Below are positions 1 to 8,356 of a stretch of 64,000 bases of DNA, piece after piece. The translations under genes and the position numbers were made by a program. How positions within the stretch are numbered: position 1 is the stretch's first letter; every line of letters begins with the position of its first letter. The DNA is from Natronospirillum operosum (GTDB taxonomy: Bacteria > Pseudomonadota > Gammaproteobacteria > Pseudomonadales > Natronospirillaceae), in the NCBI RefSeq assembly GCF_004768465.1, contig NZ_SRMF01000001.1, forward strand, positions 1,322,868-1,386,867. The letters are read 5' to 3'. Below the pieces are notes generated by a model that saw only the letters and a program-made list of their open reading frames with translations, was not told the origin of the DNA and made no database searches.

Positions 1-149
1 CTTGTTTCCAGATGCTCCTCTGCGTGACGTTGCCAGTCAGTGCTGGCCAGCGTCAAAGTCTCATCCTGGAGAAAATTGAAAATCAGACTGACTTCCTCGC
101 GGGCGGATGGATCATCCAGCAACACGAGAAACTTGTTTTCTTGCCACAT
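1..149 (-). CDS. fleQ: Flagellar master regulator FleQ, N-terminal fragment (cut by window edge)
   Basis: Only the first 49 codons are in the window; the gene runs off the left edge. The translation begins MWQENKFLVLLDDPS and continues with a short receiver-like segment (EEVSLIFNFLQDETLTLAS), which matches the N-terminal FleQ domain of Pseudomonas-type flagellar regulators. FleQ is a sigma-54-dependent AAA+ activator that also binds c-di-GMP and heads the flagellar hierarchy. Its place directly downstream of fliS-fliT on the same strand agrees with the Pseudomonas order fliS-fliT-fleQ. The AAA+ and DNA-binding domains cannot be checked here. Confidence 0.82.
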   Translation of the reverse strand, partial: MWQENKFLVLLDDPSAREEVSLIFNFLQDETLTLASTDWQRHAEEHLET

Positions 150-215
150 GCGATGCCGCTTCCTGTTCGCTGCCAATACTGCGCGGAGGCGCTTTCCTAC
201 TCAGGTTGTAGCATG

Positions 216-243
216 ATTGTGATTGGAGTCAAATATTTGTCAA
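216..243 (-). promoter_or_regulatory. Candidate sigma-70 promoter for fleQ
   Basis: On the minus strand a perfect TTGACA (238-243) is followed after 16 bases by CACAAT (216-221), about 65 bases before the fleQ start codon. The stretch between fliT and fleQ is AT-rich compared with its surroundings. FleQ is known in Pseudomonas to be transcribed from its own sigma-70 promoter, which fits. Confidence 0.45.
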
Positions 244-271
244 TATTTTTATGGGGAAGGCGACGGAATGT

Positions 272-610
272 TTATTTTTTATACACTGCGTGGCTGACTG
301 CAGCGCTGCGTTCCTGGCGCAGATCGTCCTCTTTTTGACGCAGGTGGGTATCCAGTGCCCTGGCTTGCGCCAGTGCCTTGTGCAGAAACTCGATCAGTGC
401 CTGCAGGCGGATATCGACCTTTTCGCTGGCAAAGCCCGCCGCCATGGCCAGGTTGAGTTCGCCCGCCACGGCATCCAGCTCGCGCGCAACCTCGCCAAGC
501 TGGTGCCAGTCCTGCCCTGCCATGGCCGCGCGCGCCTGCTCATGGCAGGCCTCGAGACGCAGCAGGAAAACCGCTTCCGAGGCGGGTTCTGAGCGCAGCC
601 GGGCGTTCAC
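272..610 (-). CDS. fliT: FliT-like flagellar export chaperone
   Basis: This 112-residue, almost entirely helical protein starts with ATG inside the last codons of fliS (4-base ATGA overlap), so the two are translationally coupled. Size, helical character and position between fliS and fleQ are those of FliT/FleP, the chaperone for the filament cap protein FliD. Sequence conservation in this family is weak, so the name rests partly on synteny. No terminator is evident between fliT and fleQ. Confidence 0.72.
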   Translation of the reverse strand: MNARLRSEPASEAVFLLRLEACHEQARAAMAGQDWHQLGEVARELDAVAGELNLAMAAGFASEKVDIRLQALIEFLHKALAQARALDTHLRQKEDDLRQERSAAVSHAVYKK

Positions 611-1014
611 TGTCCGCTCCGGGCCATTTCCTGCAGAGCTTCGTCGCGAATACCATCCCAGGCGTCCTTGATCTCGGTCAGCAGCCGGATCACCTCATCG
701 ACAATCTCCGCATCATTCTTGACGTTGGCTTCGAACAGCCGCCGCGTCATGTAGTCATACAGGCGCTCCAGATTGGCCGCCACCTCGCCGGCGTCCATGT
801 TCAGACTCTCCTGCAGGCCGGAGATAATCTTGATCGCCGAATTGAGCATCTTGTTGCGCTGCTCTATCTCGTTGCGCTCTATATGACCCCGGGCAGCGGC
901 CATACGGTCCAGAGCGCCATCAATCAGCAACTGGATCAGGCGGTGTGGATCTGCGTCCATGACACCGGTCTGGTTGCCCACTGTCTGGTACTGCTTGGCG
1001 GCACGTGCATACAT
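607..1014 (-). CDS. fliS: Flagellin export chaperone FliS
   Basis: A 135-residue helical protein beginning MYARAAKQYQTV, the classic FliS opening (YxxxQ near the N terminus), with the LIQLLIDGALDRMAAARGHI helix and the C-terminal YDYMTRRLFEANVKND helix typical of the family. FliS binds the disordered C terminus of flagellin in the cytoplasm and delivers it to the export gate. I chose ATG at 1014 because GAGGA lies 8 bases upstream; an upstream in-frame ATG would add an atypical N-terminal extension. In most relatives fliC, flaG and fliD precede fliS; here a divergent methyltransferase gene does. Confidence 0.92.
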   Translation of the reverse strand: MYARAAKQYQTVGNQTGVMDADPHRLIQLLIDGALDRMAAARGHIERNEIEQRNKMLNSAIKIISGLQESLNMDAGEVAANLERLYDYMTRRLFEANVKNDAEIVDEVIRLLTEIKDAWDGIRDEALQEMARSGQ

Positions 1015-1119
1015 GATTGAATCCTCAACTTCGGTCTGATCAGACATACTGTCTCTTGTGGCGACCGGCAACGACAAATCTTGAGCCGTATTTACGTCCA
1101 GGGAGACGGTCTGACTATT

Positions 1120-1136
1120 TTGGCACAAACCTTGGA
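1120..1136 (+). promoter_or_regulatory. Weak sigma-54-like -24/-12 element upstream of the TPR methyltransferase
   Basis: TTGGCACA followed by TTGGA keeps the GG at -24 and the first G of the -12 GC, but the C of the GC is lost. It lies about 180 bases before the methyltransferase start, in a 300-base intergenic stretch (1015-1314) that otherwise shows nothing but the divergent start regions of fliS and this gene. Confidence 0.25.
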
Positions 1137-1314
1137 ACTCTGCTTTTGCAAACACGGAACAAAGACTGACCGTGCAGCGTCCCGAAACCGTCGAAACCCG
1201 CCTGGCTGGCGGGTTCTGAACTCGGCAACCGGGAAGGACGGCGGATTCGGGAACAAAGGGGTGGCGGGCAAATTACTGCCGCCCGCAGGCAAAGCACTGC
1301 CGGAGAACAAGGCC

Positions 1315-3360
1315 ATGACAGAGGCACAACAGCACAAAGCAGACGCGCGGGCAACGCGCGCGGCCGGTGACCTGGATCACCTGGAACAGCAGGCCGCCTG
1401 GCACCTGGATCGCGCCGGCCTGCGGGGTATTGGCGAAGAAGCCTACCGCTATCATCTGCGCAGTGCGGAGGAAATCGGCCAGACCCTGTTGGCGCACAAG
1501 CCGACCCGCGCCCGTGCCCACAACCTGCTGGGCCGCCTGGCCCTGGACCAGGGGCAGTTCGAGATCGCCGCTGACCATCTGCAGCAGGCCGCCCGCCTGG
1601 CCCCACATGATGCCGGCGTGCGCTTCAGTCTGGGCCATCTGGCCCTGCAGCAGCAGCGCCTTGCCGACGCCGCCGGCGAGTTCCGCCGTGCCATCGAGAT
1701 CGACCCGCTGGCCACCGTGGCCGACCAGTCGCTGGCCTATGTGCACTATCGCAGCGGCCTCTACGCGGAAGCCTTCAGCGACTATCGCCGCCTGATTCGC
1801 AAGTACCCCAACCAGTGGACACTGAAGACCCGGCTGCTCGAATGCGCCGCCCGGGTGCGGGCAGACTATGATGACCCGGCCCTGCGTGACGACATGCCGG
1901 AGCTGCTGCAGACACCGGACCTGGATCACCAGGCGCTGGCATCGGTCACCGGCTCGCTGCTGATTCACCGCTACCACCTCACCAACCCGGACAGCCGCAT
2001 CGACCTGGCCGCCCTGCTCAGTGACGACCTGTTGCTGGAAGCGCTGCACCGGTTGCTGTTCGTGCACCCCGAGGTGGAAGATCTGGTGGCCTCGTTGCGT
2101 ACCACCTGCCTGCATCACCACCTGACCCTGGGTCGGTTCGATGCCCCGCTGCTGCGTCTGTTCAGCGGACTGCTGCGCTACGGCCTGCACTGCGAGCAGG
2201 TATTGCCGGAAACCGAAGACGAAATCACGACGCTCGACAGCCTGGAACAGTGCTGCGCCGAACTCGCCGCTGCCGATGACCTGCCGGGCCTGGCCCTGCC
2301 GCTGGCGTTGCTGGCCCTGTACCGGCCCCTGGACGACCGCAGCTGGCTACCGCCGACCGAGCGGTTGGAAAGCCTGTGGCCGGAACCTCTGCAGCCCATG
2401 ATTCCGGCACTGATCACCAACCGCCATGCCGAGCTGGCACGGGCGCAGGAGATTCCCACCCTGACCCCGATCACCGACGATACGTCAGCCGCGGTGCGTC
2501 TGCAGTATGAAGAAAACCCCTATCCGCGCTGGGAGTATCTGCCCCGCTATGCACCCACCGCCTATCTGCCGGCGGTGGCCGGTGAAGTACCCGCCTACCG
2601 CGCGCCGACAGGCCAGCAGCAGCCGCTCGATATCCTGGTGGCCGGCACCGGTACCGGTCGTCATGCCGTGCATCTGGCGCGCCATTTTTTCGACACCCGG
2701 GTGCTGGCCATGGACCTGAGCCGACGCAGTCTGGCCTATGGTCAGGCCATGGCCGAAGAGCTCACCGTGGAAGACATCGAATTCGTGCAGGGGGATATCC
2801 TGCAACTGCACCGTCTGGACCGCCAGTTCGACGTCATCGAATGCAGCGGCGTACTGCATCACATGGCCGACCCCCTGGCCGGCTGGCAACAGCTCTGTGC
2901 GCGCCTGCGCCCCGGCGGCCTGATGAAGGTCGGCCTGTACAGCACGCGGGCCCGCCAGATCATTCATCAGTTACGGGACATCATTGCCGACCAGAACCTG
3001 AGCGCGACCCCGCACGACATCCGGCGGTTCCGACGCAGCCTGCTGCGCGAAGCGGATGCCCCCGAACTGGCCACCCTGGTGCAATCGGTCGATTTCTATT
3101 CCATGAGCGGGGTGCGCGATCTGCTGTTTCATGTGCAGGAGCATACCTTCACCCCAGCCGAACTGGCCGCCATGATCGAATCGCTGCCGCTGGAGTTTCT
3201 GGGCTTTGTCCTGCCGGCCAGTGCGCGGCGCGCCTATCAGCACTTCTTCCCCGATGACCCGGCACTGAACCGGCTGGACAACTGGGAAACGCTGGAGCGC
3301 GACAACCCCACGCTGTTCGGCGGCATGTACCAGCTGTATCTGCAGAAACCGCTGGCCTGA
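1315..3360 (+). CDS. TPR-repeat protein with C-terminal class I SAM methyltransferase domain
   Basis: A 681-residue cytoplasmic protein. Residues about 1-180 hold tetratricopeptide repeats (AHNLLGRLALDQGQFEIAAD, followed by similar units). A helical middle leads to a Rossmann methyltransferase domain from about residue 435: motif I is VAGTGTGRHA (near 443), followed by an acidic strand end (AMDL), a motif with IECSGVLHHM and LRPGGLMKVGLYS. I start at ATG 1315 because GGAG sits 9 bases upstream; the frame is open back to 1081 but that extension lacks family character and overlaps the fliS leader. Proteins of this architecture are often found next to flagellar glycan or modification genes, so a role in modifying flagellin is plausible, but the substrate is not shown by the sequence. 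Confidence 0.8.
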   Translation: MTEAQQHKADARATRAAGDLDHLEQQAAWHLDRAGLRGIGEEAYRYHLRSAEEIGQTLLAHKPTRARAHNLLGRLALDQGQFEIAADHLQQAARLAPHDAGVRFSLGHLALQQQRLADAAGEFRRAIEIDPLATVADQSLAYVHYRSGLYAEAFSDYRRLIRKYPNQWTLKTRLLECAARVRADYDDPALRDDMPELLQTPDLDHQALASVTGSLLIHRYHLTNPDSRIDLAALLSDDLLLEALHRLLFVHPEVEDLVASLRTTCLHHHLTLGRFDAPLLRLFSGLLRYGLHCEQVLPETEDEITTLDSLEQCCAELAAADDLPGLALPLALLALYRPLDDRSWLPPTERLESLWPEPLQPMIPALITNRHAELARAQEIPTLTPITDDTSAAVRLQYEENPYPRWEYLPRYAPTAYLPAVAGEVPAYRAPTGQQQPLDILVAGTGTGRHAVHLARHFFDTRVLAMDLSRRSLAYGQAMAEELTVEDIEFVQGDILQLHRLDRQFDVIECSGVLHHMADPLAGWQQLCARLRPGGLMKVGLYSTRARQIIHQLRDIIADQNLSATPHDIRRFRRSLLREADAPELATLVQSVDFYSMSGVRDLLFHVQEHTFTPAELAAMIESLPLEFLGFVLPASARRAYQHFFPDDPALNRLDNWETLERDNPTLFGGMYQLYLQKPLA

Positions 3361-3554
3361 GTGCCGCCATAGCCACCATGGCCATGGCATAAAGAGTACC
3401 GACAGAACGCCGACAGGGATGTCGGTCCCCTTGCGGCAACACCGGTTGCCCGAACTGTGTTCCAGATCACGATTTGAACCCGCGCCCGGTAGTCACGACA
3501 GCACGGCTTGACTAAGATAGCGCCAGGATCAAAGCACAAGGAAGGAAACCCGCT

Positions 3555-4910
3555 ATGTCCGATATGCGCTACAACATTATTTTCACCGGTGAACTGCAGC
3601 ACGGCCACGAGGTCGAACAGGTCAAGGAGCGGTTTGCCAAAGCCTTCTCACTGGCGCTGGATCGCGTCGACCAGCTGTTCAGCGCCGCCCGTACCACCCT
3701 CAAGCGTGACCTGGACGCCGAGGCCGCCCACCACTACCGGAGTCGCCTGGCAACACTGGGCATGAAGGTGGAGCTGGAAGCTCAGGGCGCCGCCGGGCTC
3801 AGTCTGGAGCCGCTGGCGGCAGACAGCAGACAGGCCCGCTCTGCAGCCCCCGGCCCCGAGGCCGGTGGCAGCCAGGCCGGCAGCAGCGCGCCACAAGCCG
3901 ATAGCGCCGCCGCCTCCCCGCGCATGGCACCGTTCCGGTTTCATGGTGACGGGCGCGAGTATTTCGGCATCTGGATCGTCAATATCCTGCTGTCCATTGT
4001 CACCCTGGGCATCTACTCCGCCTGGGCCAAGGTGCGCAACAAGCAGTATTTCTACGGCAATACCGAAGTCGAGGATGCCACCTTCGAATACACGGCCGAC
4101 CCGAAACGAATACTGGTCGGGCGCATCATCGCGCTGGTGTTCTTTATTGCCTACACCGTGCTCGGTGAGCTGTCGCTGACCACTGCCATCATCGCCTGGC
4201 TGGCACTGCTGGCCTTCATGCCCTGGGCCGTGCGCCAGGCACTGCGCTTCAACGCCCGCTACAGCAGCTACCGCAATGTGCCGTTTCAATTCACCGGCAC
4301 TCTGGGTGGCGCCTTCATGGCCTTTATTGTCTGGCCGCTGATCGGCACCATCACGCTGGGCCTGCTGTTCCCGCTGATGCTGCAGCGCCAGCAGCACTAC
4401 ATCATCGGTCAGCATGCCTGGGGCACGGCACCGTTTTCGTTTGCCGCGCCGGTCAGCGCCTACTATGTGATGGCACTGAAGCTGGTCGGCCTGATGGTGT
4501 TCGGCGGCCTGATACTGTGGGGCCTGGCCGTGGCGAATGCGCCGCTGCTGGTGTTGTCCACCCTGGGTATCGCGCTCTATCTCGGCCTGCTGGCCGTGTT
4601 CAATGTGCGCATGGCCAACCTGAAGTACAACTTCACCAGCCTGACCGCCGGCCAGGCCGAACACGGCTTCGAGGCCAACTGGGAAGACGGTTCCTACTTC
4701 AAGCTGATTCTGGTCAACACCCTGGCCACGGTATTCACGCTGGGCCTGTTCACACCCTGGGCCAAGGTACGGGCGGCGCGCTATGCGGCCGAGCATACCG
4801 AAGCCGTGGTCGATGGTGATCTGGACCGCATCGCGGCCGTCGAGCAGGAACGCACCAGTGCCATTGCCGAAGGCGTGGGCGACCTCTTTGATCTGGATGT
4901 GGGGGCCTGA
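3555..4910 (+). CDS. YjgN (DUF898) family multi-pass membrane protein
   Basis: 451 residues. The N terminus (YNIIFTGELQHGHEVEQVKE and following, to about residue 75) is a small soluble module seen in front of several membrane proteins. A low-complexity Gly/Ala/Ser linker follows, then the DUF898 domain with repeated membrane segments and the duplicated signature in which the phrase YFGIWIVNILLSIVTLGIYS is followed by AWAKVRNKQYFYGNT; a second copy reads YFKLILVNTLATVFTLGLFT then PWAKVRAARY. Function is unknown. The stop codon is 2 bases before the M48 protease gene, so the two form an operon, a pairing common in Gammaproteobacteria. RBS AGGAAGG lies upstream of ATG 3555. Confidence 0.85.
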   Translation: MSDMRYNIIFTGELQHGHEVEQVKERFAKAFSLALDRVDQLFSAARTTLKRDLDAEAAHHYRSRLATLGMKVELEAQGAAGLSLEPLAADSRQARSAAPGPEAGGSQAGSSAPQADSAAASPRMAPFRFHGDGREYFGIWIVNILLSIVTLGIYSAWAKVRNKQYFYGNTEVEDATFEYTADPKRILVGRIIALVFFIAYTVLGELSLTTAIIAWLALLAFMPWAVRQALRFNARYSSYRNVPFQFTGTLGGAFMAFIVWPLIGTITLGLLFPLMLQRQQHYIIGQHAWGTAPFSFAAPVSAYYVMALKLVGLMVFGGLILWGLAVANAPLLVLSTLGIALYLGLLAVFNVRMANLKYNFTSLTAGQAEHGFEANWEDGSYFKLILVNTLATVFTLGLFTPWAKVRAARYAAEHTEAVVDGDLDRIAAVEQERTSAIAEGVGDLFDLDVGA

Positions 4911-4912
4911 AC

Positions 4913-5998
4913 ATGCCCTCAACCTCTGCCTCCGATGCACGCCCTGACAACCTGAACGGCGAGTGGTATCCCGCCGGTTCATCGCAGCAGCACAGGGCGC
5001 GGCTGCAGTTGCAGGACGCAGAGCAACTGGTCGTGGTCGACGCCGACAGCGGCGTCGAACTGGCCCGGGCCCCGGCTGCCGACTGGCAGTTCGGTGACCG
5101 CCTGGGCCATACCACCCGCTTTCTCGGCCACCCCGAGGGTGGTCGCTTTGCTACCAAGAATCAGGACGCCGTGGACGCACTGCAGCGCCGCTTTCGCCCC
5201 TCCCTGCTGACCAGTGTGGTACACCGGCTGGAATCCCATAAGCGCTTCATAGCGCTGACCGTGCTGCTGGTGGTGGCCTTTGGCTGGTCCATGCTGACCT
5301 GGGGTATTCCGGCGCTGGCCGGGGTCATGGCGGAGCGCGTGCCGCGGGCGGCTGTCGAACAATTGACGCGCGAGACACTGGCCGTGGCTGACCGCGCCTG
5401 GTTCGAGGAAAGCCAGCTCGACGAGGACGAAGAACAGCGCCTGCGCGAGCACTTTGCGCCCATCAAGGCCGACCACCCGGATCTGCAACTGCGGCTGCTG
5501 TTCCGTCAGGGTGGCCCGCTGGGTGCCAATGCGGTAGCACTGCCGGATGGCACCATGATCATGACCGATGAACTGGTGGCACTGGCGGAACACGATGACG
5601 AGCTGACAGCGATTCTGCTGCACGAGATTGGCCATATCGCGCACAATCACGGTCTGCAGGGGCTGATTCAGAGCTCCATCATCGGTATTGCCTTTGTGCT
5701 GCTGACGGGGGACGCCTCGGCCACGGCGGAGATTCTGCTGGGTGCGCCGCTGATCATCAATGAGCTGTCCTACAGTCGGCGAGCGGAGTTCGAGGCGGAT
5801 GATTTTGCACGCGACTATATGCTGGCCAACGATATTCCGCTGGCGCATTTTCACAATATTCTGTGGCGCCTGAGTTACGGCGCGAGCTTCGATCCGGAGG
5901 CGGATCTGGCAGACCGGCGTGGTGACAGCCCCTGGTCGCGCTACCTCACCACCCACCCGCCGACTCCGGAGCGCATAGAACGCTTTCAGGCCCCGTAG
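4913..5998 (+). CDS. M48-family membrane-associated zinc metallopeptidase
   Basis: 361 residues. The zinc-binding motif HEIGH occurs at about residues 237-241 inside LLHEIGHIAHNHG, and the third ligand is expected in SRRAEFEADDFARDYM further on. One hydrophobic segment (FIALTVLLVVAFGWSMLTWG) near residue 112 anchors the protein, leaving the catalytic domain probably periplasmic. The first 100 residues are a soluble cytoplasmic-looking domain. M48 proteases of this type (HtpX/BepA relatives) act in membrane or envelope quality control. Immediate coupling to the YjgN-type protein suggests they act together; the substrate is unknown. Confidence 0.88.
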   Translation: MPSTSASDARPDNLNGEWYPAGSSQQHRARLQLQDAEQLVVVDADSGVELARAPAADWQFGDRLGHTTRFLGHPEGGRFATKNQDAVDALQRRFRPSLLTSVVHRLESHKRFIALTVLLVVAFGWSMLTWGIPALAGVMAERVPRAAVEQLTRETLAVADRAWFEESQLDEDEEQRLREHFAPIKADHPDLQLRLLFRQGGPLGANAVALPDGTMIMTDELVALAEHDDELTAILLHEIGHIAHNHGLQGLIQSSIIGIAFVLLTGDASATAEILLGAPLIINELSYSRRAEFEADDFARDYMLANDIPLAHFHNILWRLSYGASFDPEADLADRRGDSPWSRYLTTHPPTPERIERFQAP

Positions 5999-6023
5999 CC
6001 GACTCCTGTAGGCTGTGGCCCTC

Positions 6024-6110
6024 AGCCACGCATGGGTGCCCTGCCAGCTCGTTTGCGGCCGTCCCTGGCCGCAAACGGTCTCACAGGGCATGCATCCGGC
6101 AGGCGACTCC
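6024..6110 (-). repeat. Composite hairpin element, copy D (truncated form)
   Basis: Read on the minus strand this is the shortest of four copies of a structured intergenic element. Its inner stem is 10 bp (GTTTGCGGCC at 6051-6060 against GGCCGCAAAC at 6067-6076) with loop AGGGAC on the minus strand. A 7-bp outer pairing joins 6037-6043 with 6084-6090. It keeps the conserved CGAGCTGGCAGGG flank but lacks the right-hand part (T-run and GTCT arm) seen in copies A, B and C. The gap 5999-6409 holds this element and REP repeats, with no credible gene. Confidence 0.75.
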
Positions 6111-6130
6111 AGCCGTGGCTCCCAACTCCT

Positions 6131-6307
6131 GTAGCGAGGCACGCAAGTGCCGACAATGAGGCGCAAGCCGAATTTGTAGCGAGCGACGCAAGTCCCGATA
6201 ATGAGGCGCAAGCCGAATTTGTAGCGAGCGACGCAAGTCGCGATGGGCGGCGCAGCCGCCCTTTATAAGGGGCCTCACGGCCCATCGGCACTTGCGTGCC
6301 TCGCTAC
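6131..6307. repeat. GTAG-headed REP hairpins: tandem 45-bp array plus inverted copy
   Basis: Three direct copies start at 6131, 6176 and 6221 (period 45). Each begins GTAGCGAG and continues with a 5-bp stem closing a GCAA loop. Stem arms covary: GGCAC/GTGCC in the first copy, GCGAC/GTCGC in the third; the second is mismatched. The units are separated by AATGAGGCGCAAGCCGAATTT-like spacers. An inverted copy ends in CGCTAC at 6307, and a GGCGGCGCAGCCGCC hairpin lies between. GTAG-headed REPs of this kind are known substrates of RAYT (TnpA-REP) transposases; no RAYT gene is in the window. Fragments of the composite element reappear at 6310-6345. Confidence 0.85.
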
Positions 6308-6409
6308 AGGAGTTGGCAGGCAACGGGAATGTGGCAGGGTACCCCGCAGAAGGAGGCTCAGCCTGTCATGAGAACCAGCGCCCCCGAAGGGGCGCCTGCA
6401 TGACGGGTA

Positions 6410-7990
6410 TCAGAAGCGGATGGCGAGGTCGGCGCTGAAGCCGGAGTTCAGCAACAGGTCGATCTCATCCTCGAAGTTGGGCTTCATCCAGCCGGAAAAA
6501 TCCAGCTCCACGGCCCACGGGCTCAGGCCCACACCCGCCGTGATGATGCTGGCATCATCCACTGCCAGATTGTTGCGGTAGCCGGCCCGCAAGCGCGCCC
6601 AGTCCCAGGCGTTGAACTCGCCACCCAGACCGAAATAGCGCGTCTTGGCGCCAAAGCCGATGGGGTCGTTCTCGGTCAGATCCAGATCCATCGTGACCCG
6701 CGTCAGCTGCGTATGGTGCGAAATACCCGCCCGCACCTTGGGGTTGATCTCGATCTCACGGCCATCACCGCTCTCGAAGGTCTGCGGAATCACATCCCGT
6801 ACTACCGCCCCCACCGAGAACATGCCCAGCCCCGGCTGCTCGAAGCTCTGGGCCACACCCAGATCCAGATTGCCGGTAAAGTATTCCTCGGTATTCTCCT
6901 GAATAAAGCCCAGGTCGACATTCTCGATCTCGTTGAACTCGATGATCTCGCCGAATACGCGGATATACTGCAGCTTGGCCGTGGCACCGAACGACAGGTT
7001 GCCGTAGACATTGGGGAAATCCATGCCCGAACCAATGGCCAGCTCGGTGATATTGGCCCCCAGAATATCTATTGTGGAATCCAGATCGTCTTCGTCGAAG
7101 GCCAGGATGGCCGCATCGTCATCAATCTGGCCGTTCACGAAGAGCTCATTCTCTGAATCAAACTCCTCAACAACGACCTGCTGAGCAGTAAACGCCGTGT
7201 TCGCATCATTGAAGTTTTGCTCTTGTGGGGTACCGTCACCCGGAAAGCCGTTGGCATCTGACCATGCCTGTGCAGCATCAATCAGATCTGACAGGCGTTG
7301 ATTCAAGATTTCAACCTCGTCCAGATAGTCATTTAGATCATCCAGTACAAAGTTCAGGTCCTGCAGGTCGCTTTCTTCCAGATTCAGCTGCGAGCCACCA
7401 TAGGTATTGTTGCTCAGCGCAATGGCGAAGGGGACATCACCGCGCGGCATGGTCAGACCCAGGCCAGCCAGCAGGCCGAAATTGACCGGGCGATCGGAAA
7501 AACTGCGGAAGGTGGTTTCAGTGCGCTGTACCAGGCCCCGGTAGTTGCCCACACTGCCCTGGGTATCATCAGTGGCCGCAGATTGATTTTCCTGCGCAGC
7601 ACGCAGATCATCCAGTGTCTGGGGAGCACCTGGATTAAAGTCATCTGCTGCCTGAGCTGTATCACCGGCAGCCTGAGACAGATTCCCCGCCGAAGTATTC
7701 AACTGCCCGTAATCAAAGTCCTGATAGGTCTCCAGATCATCTTCCAGAAACTTGCGCAGGCTGTTGCCGAAGGTATTGGGGTCCTCCAGATAGATGGTGG
7801 TGGAGCCCAGCGTCAGATCAAAGCGATTGGCCCCGCGGTTGGGGGTAACCAGTGCCGGGTTCATCAGGGAAGAGGAGCTGACCCCTGCCCCGCCCATGCT
7901 GGTCACCTGAGGGCTGTTGTAGACCATGCCGCTGGCTGCGGCTCCCGAAGCAGCTGCCATGGAGGCAGCGAGAAGAGTAAGACGGCGCAT
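6410..7990 (-). CDS. TraF-like (TraF_2 family) secreted/outer-membrane protein
   Basis: 526 residues with a Sec signal peptide (MRRLTLLAASMAAASGAAASG) then YNSPQVTSMGGAGVSSSSLMNPALV, an opening typical of chromosomal proteins labelled conjugal transfer protein TraF and related to FadL/PorV-like beta-barrels. The C-terminal half has alternating beta strands (VRAGISHHTQLTRVTMDLDL, LGLSPWAVELDFSGWMKP) and ends in an aromatic residue (SADLAIRF), as outer-membrane barrels do. The middle (about 110-300) is acidic and helical. The start at 7990 has AGGGAG 10 bases upstream. Despite the family name there are no conjugation genes nearby; the gene is monocistronic and flanked by repeats. Confidence 0.75.
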   Translation of the reverse strand: MRRLTLLAASMAAASGAAASGMVYNSPQVTSMGGAGVSSSSLMNPALVTPNRGANRFDLTLGSTTIYLEDPNTFGNSLRKFLEDDLETYQDFDYGQLNTSAGNLSQAAGDTAQAADDFNPGAPQTLDDLRAAQENQSAATDDTQGSVGNYRGLVQRTETTFRSFSDRPVNFGLLAGLGLTMPRGDVPFAIALSNNTYGGSQLNLEESDLQDLNFVLDDLNDYLDEVEILNQRLSDLIDAAQAWSDANGFPGDGTPQEQNFNDANTAFTAQQVVVEEFDSENELFVNGQIDDDAAILAFDEDDLDSTIDILGANITELAIGSGMDFPNVYGNLSFGATAKLQYIRVFGEIIEFNEIENVDLGFIQENTEEYFTGNLDLGVAQSFEQPGLGMFSVGAVVRDVIPQTFESGDGREIEINPKVRAGISHHTQLTRVTMDLDLTENDPIGFGAKTRYFGLGGEFNAWDWARLRAGYRNNLAVDDASIITAGVGLSPWAVELDFSGWMKPNFEDEIDLLLNSGFSADLAIRF

Positions 7991-8162
7991 GATGAGTGCT
8001 CTCCCTGAGATACTGCGAGGCGGTTGATTCCGGCCTTTGATGGATGGCAGATGATCAAAAACCATCTGCTAACGCCTTTAGAATAGCTTATTGACAAAAT
8101 ATTTAAAGTCGATTTTCAATGGCGAGGGTGTCGAGGTTTGGGCACGGGTGGTGATTGGGTTT

Positions 8163-8317
8163 GTAGCGAGCGACGCAAGTCGCGATGGGTGGCGCCAGCC
8201 GCCCTTGCTCGGGGCCTGGGGCCCATCGGTCTAATCGGGATTTGCGTCGCGTTATCGGGACTTGCGTCGCGTTATCGGGACTTGCGTCGCGTTATCGGGA
8301 CTTGCGTCCCTCGCTAC
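8163..8317. repeat. GTAG REP pair with tandem 20-bp units
   Basis: A forward GTAGCGAG hairpin starts at 8163. The inverted side carries tandem 20-bp units reading ATCGGGACTTGCGTCGCGTT at about 8234, 8254 and 8274, then a last unit ending CGCTAC at 8317. The 20-bp unit is one REP hairpin without its GTAG head. A GGTGGCGCCAGCC hairpin lies just after the first REP. Two more units of the same kind lie at 8522-8566. The gap 7991-8584 contains only these repeats and composite element A. Confidence 0.85.
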
Positions 8318-8356
8318 AGGAATTGGGAGGCACAAGTGGTGCGGCCGCCGCGCGGC

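Noticed and set aside
1015..1090. FliA promoter for fliS (TCAAGATT and GTCGCCAC with 11-base spacing)
   Set aside because: Only 10 of 16 consensus positions match, with poor conservation of the -10; not better than chance in this DNA.
3648..4982. 444-codon minus-strand open frame over the YjgN gene
   Set aside because: Gln/Gly/His-rich antisense translation without signal, domain or start site; the plus-strand gene has clear membrane-domain signatures.
6032..6268. Short open frames made of repeated NEAQAEFVASDAS-like words
   Set aside because: They are translations of the 45-bp REP array, without a ribosome-binding site.
6131..6307. CRISPR array
   Set aside because: Units are joined head to tail with near-identical spacers, contain REP hairpins, and no cas genes are present.
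6410..7990. Plasmid transfer gene or integrated conjugative element suggested by TraF similarity
   Set aside because: No other conjugation gene, integrase or attachment site nearby; chromosomal members of this family are common.
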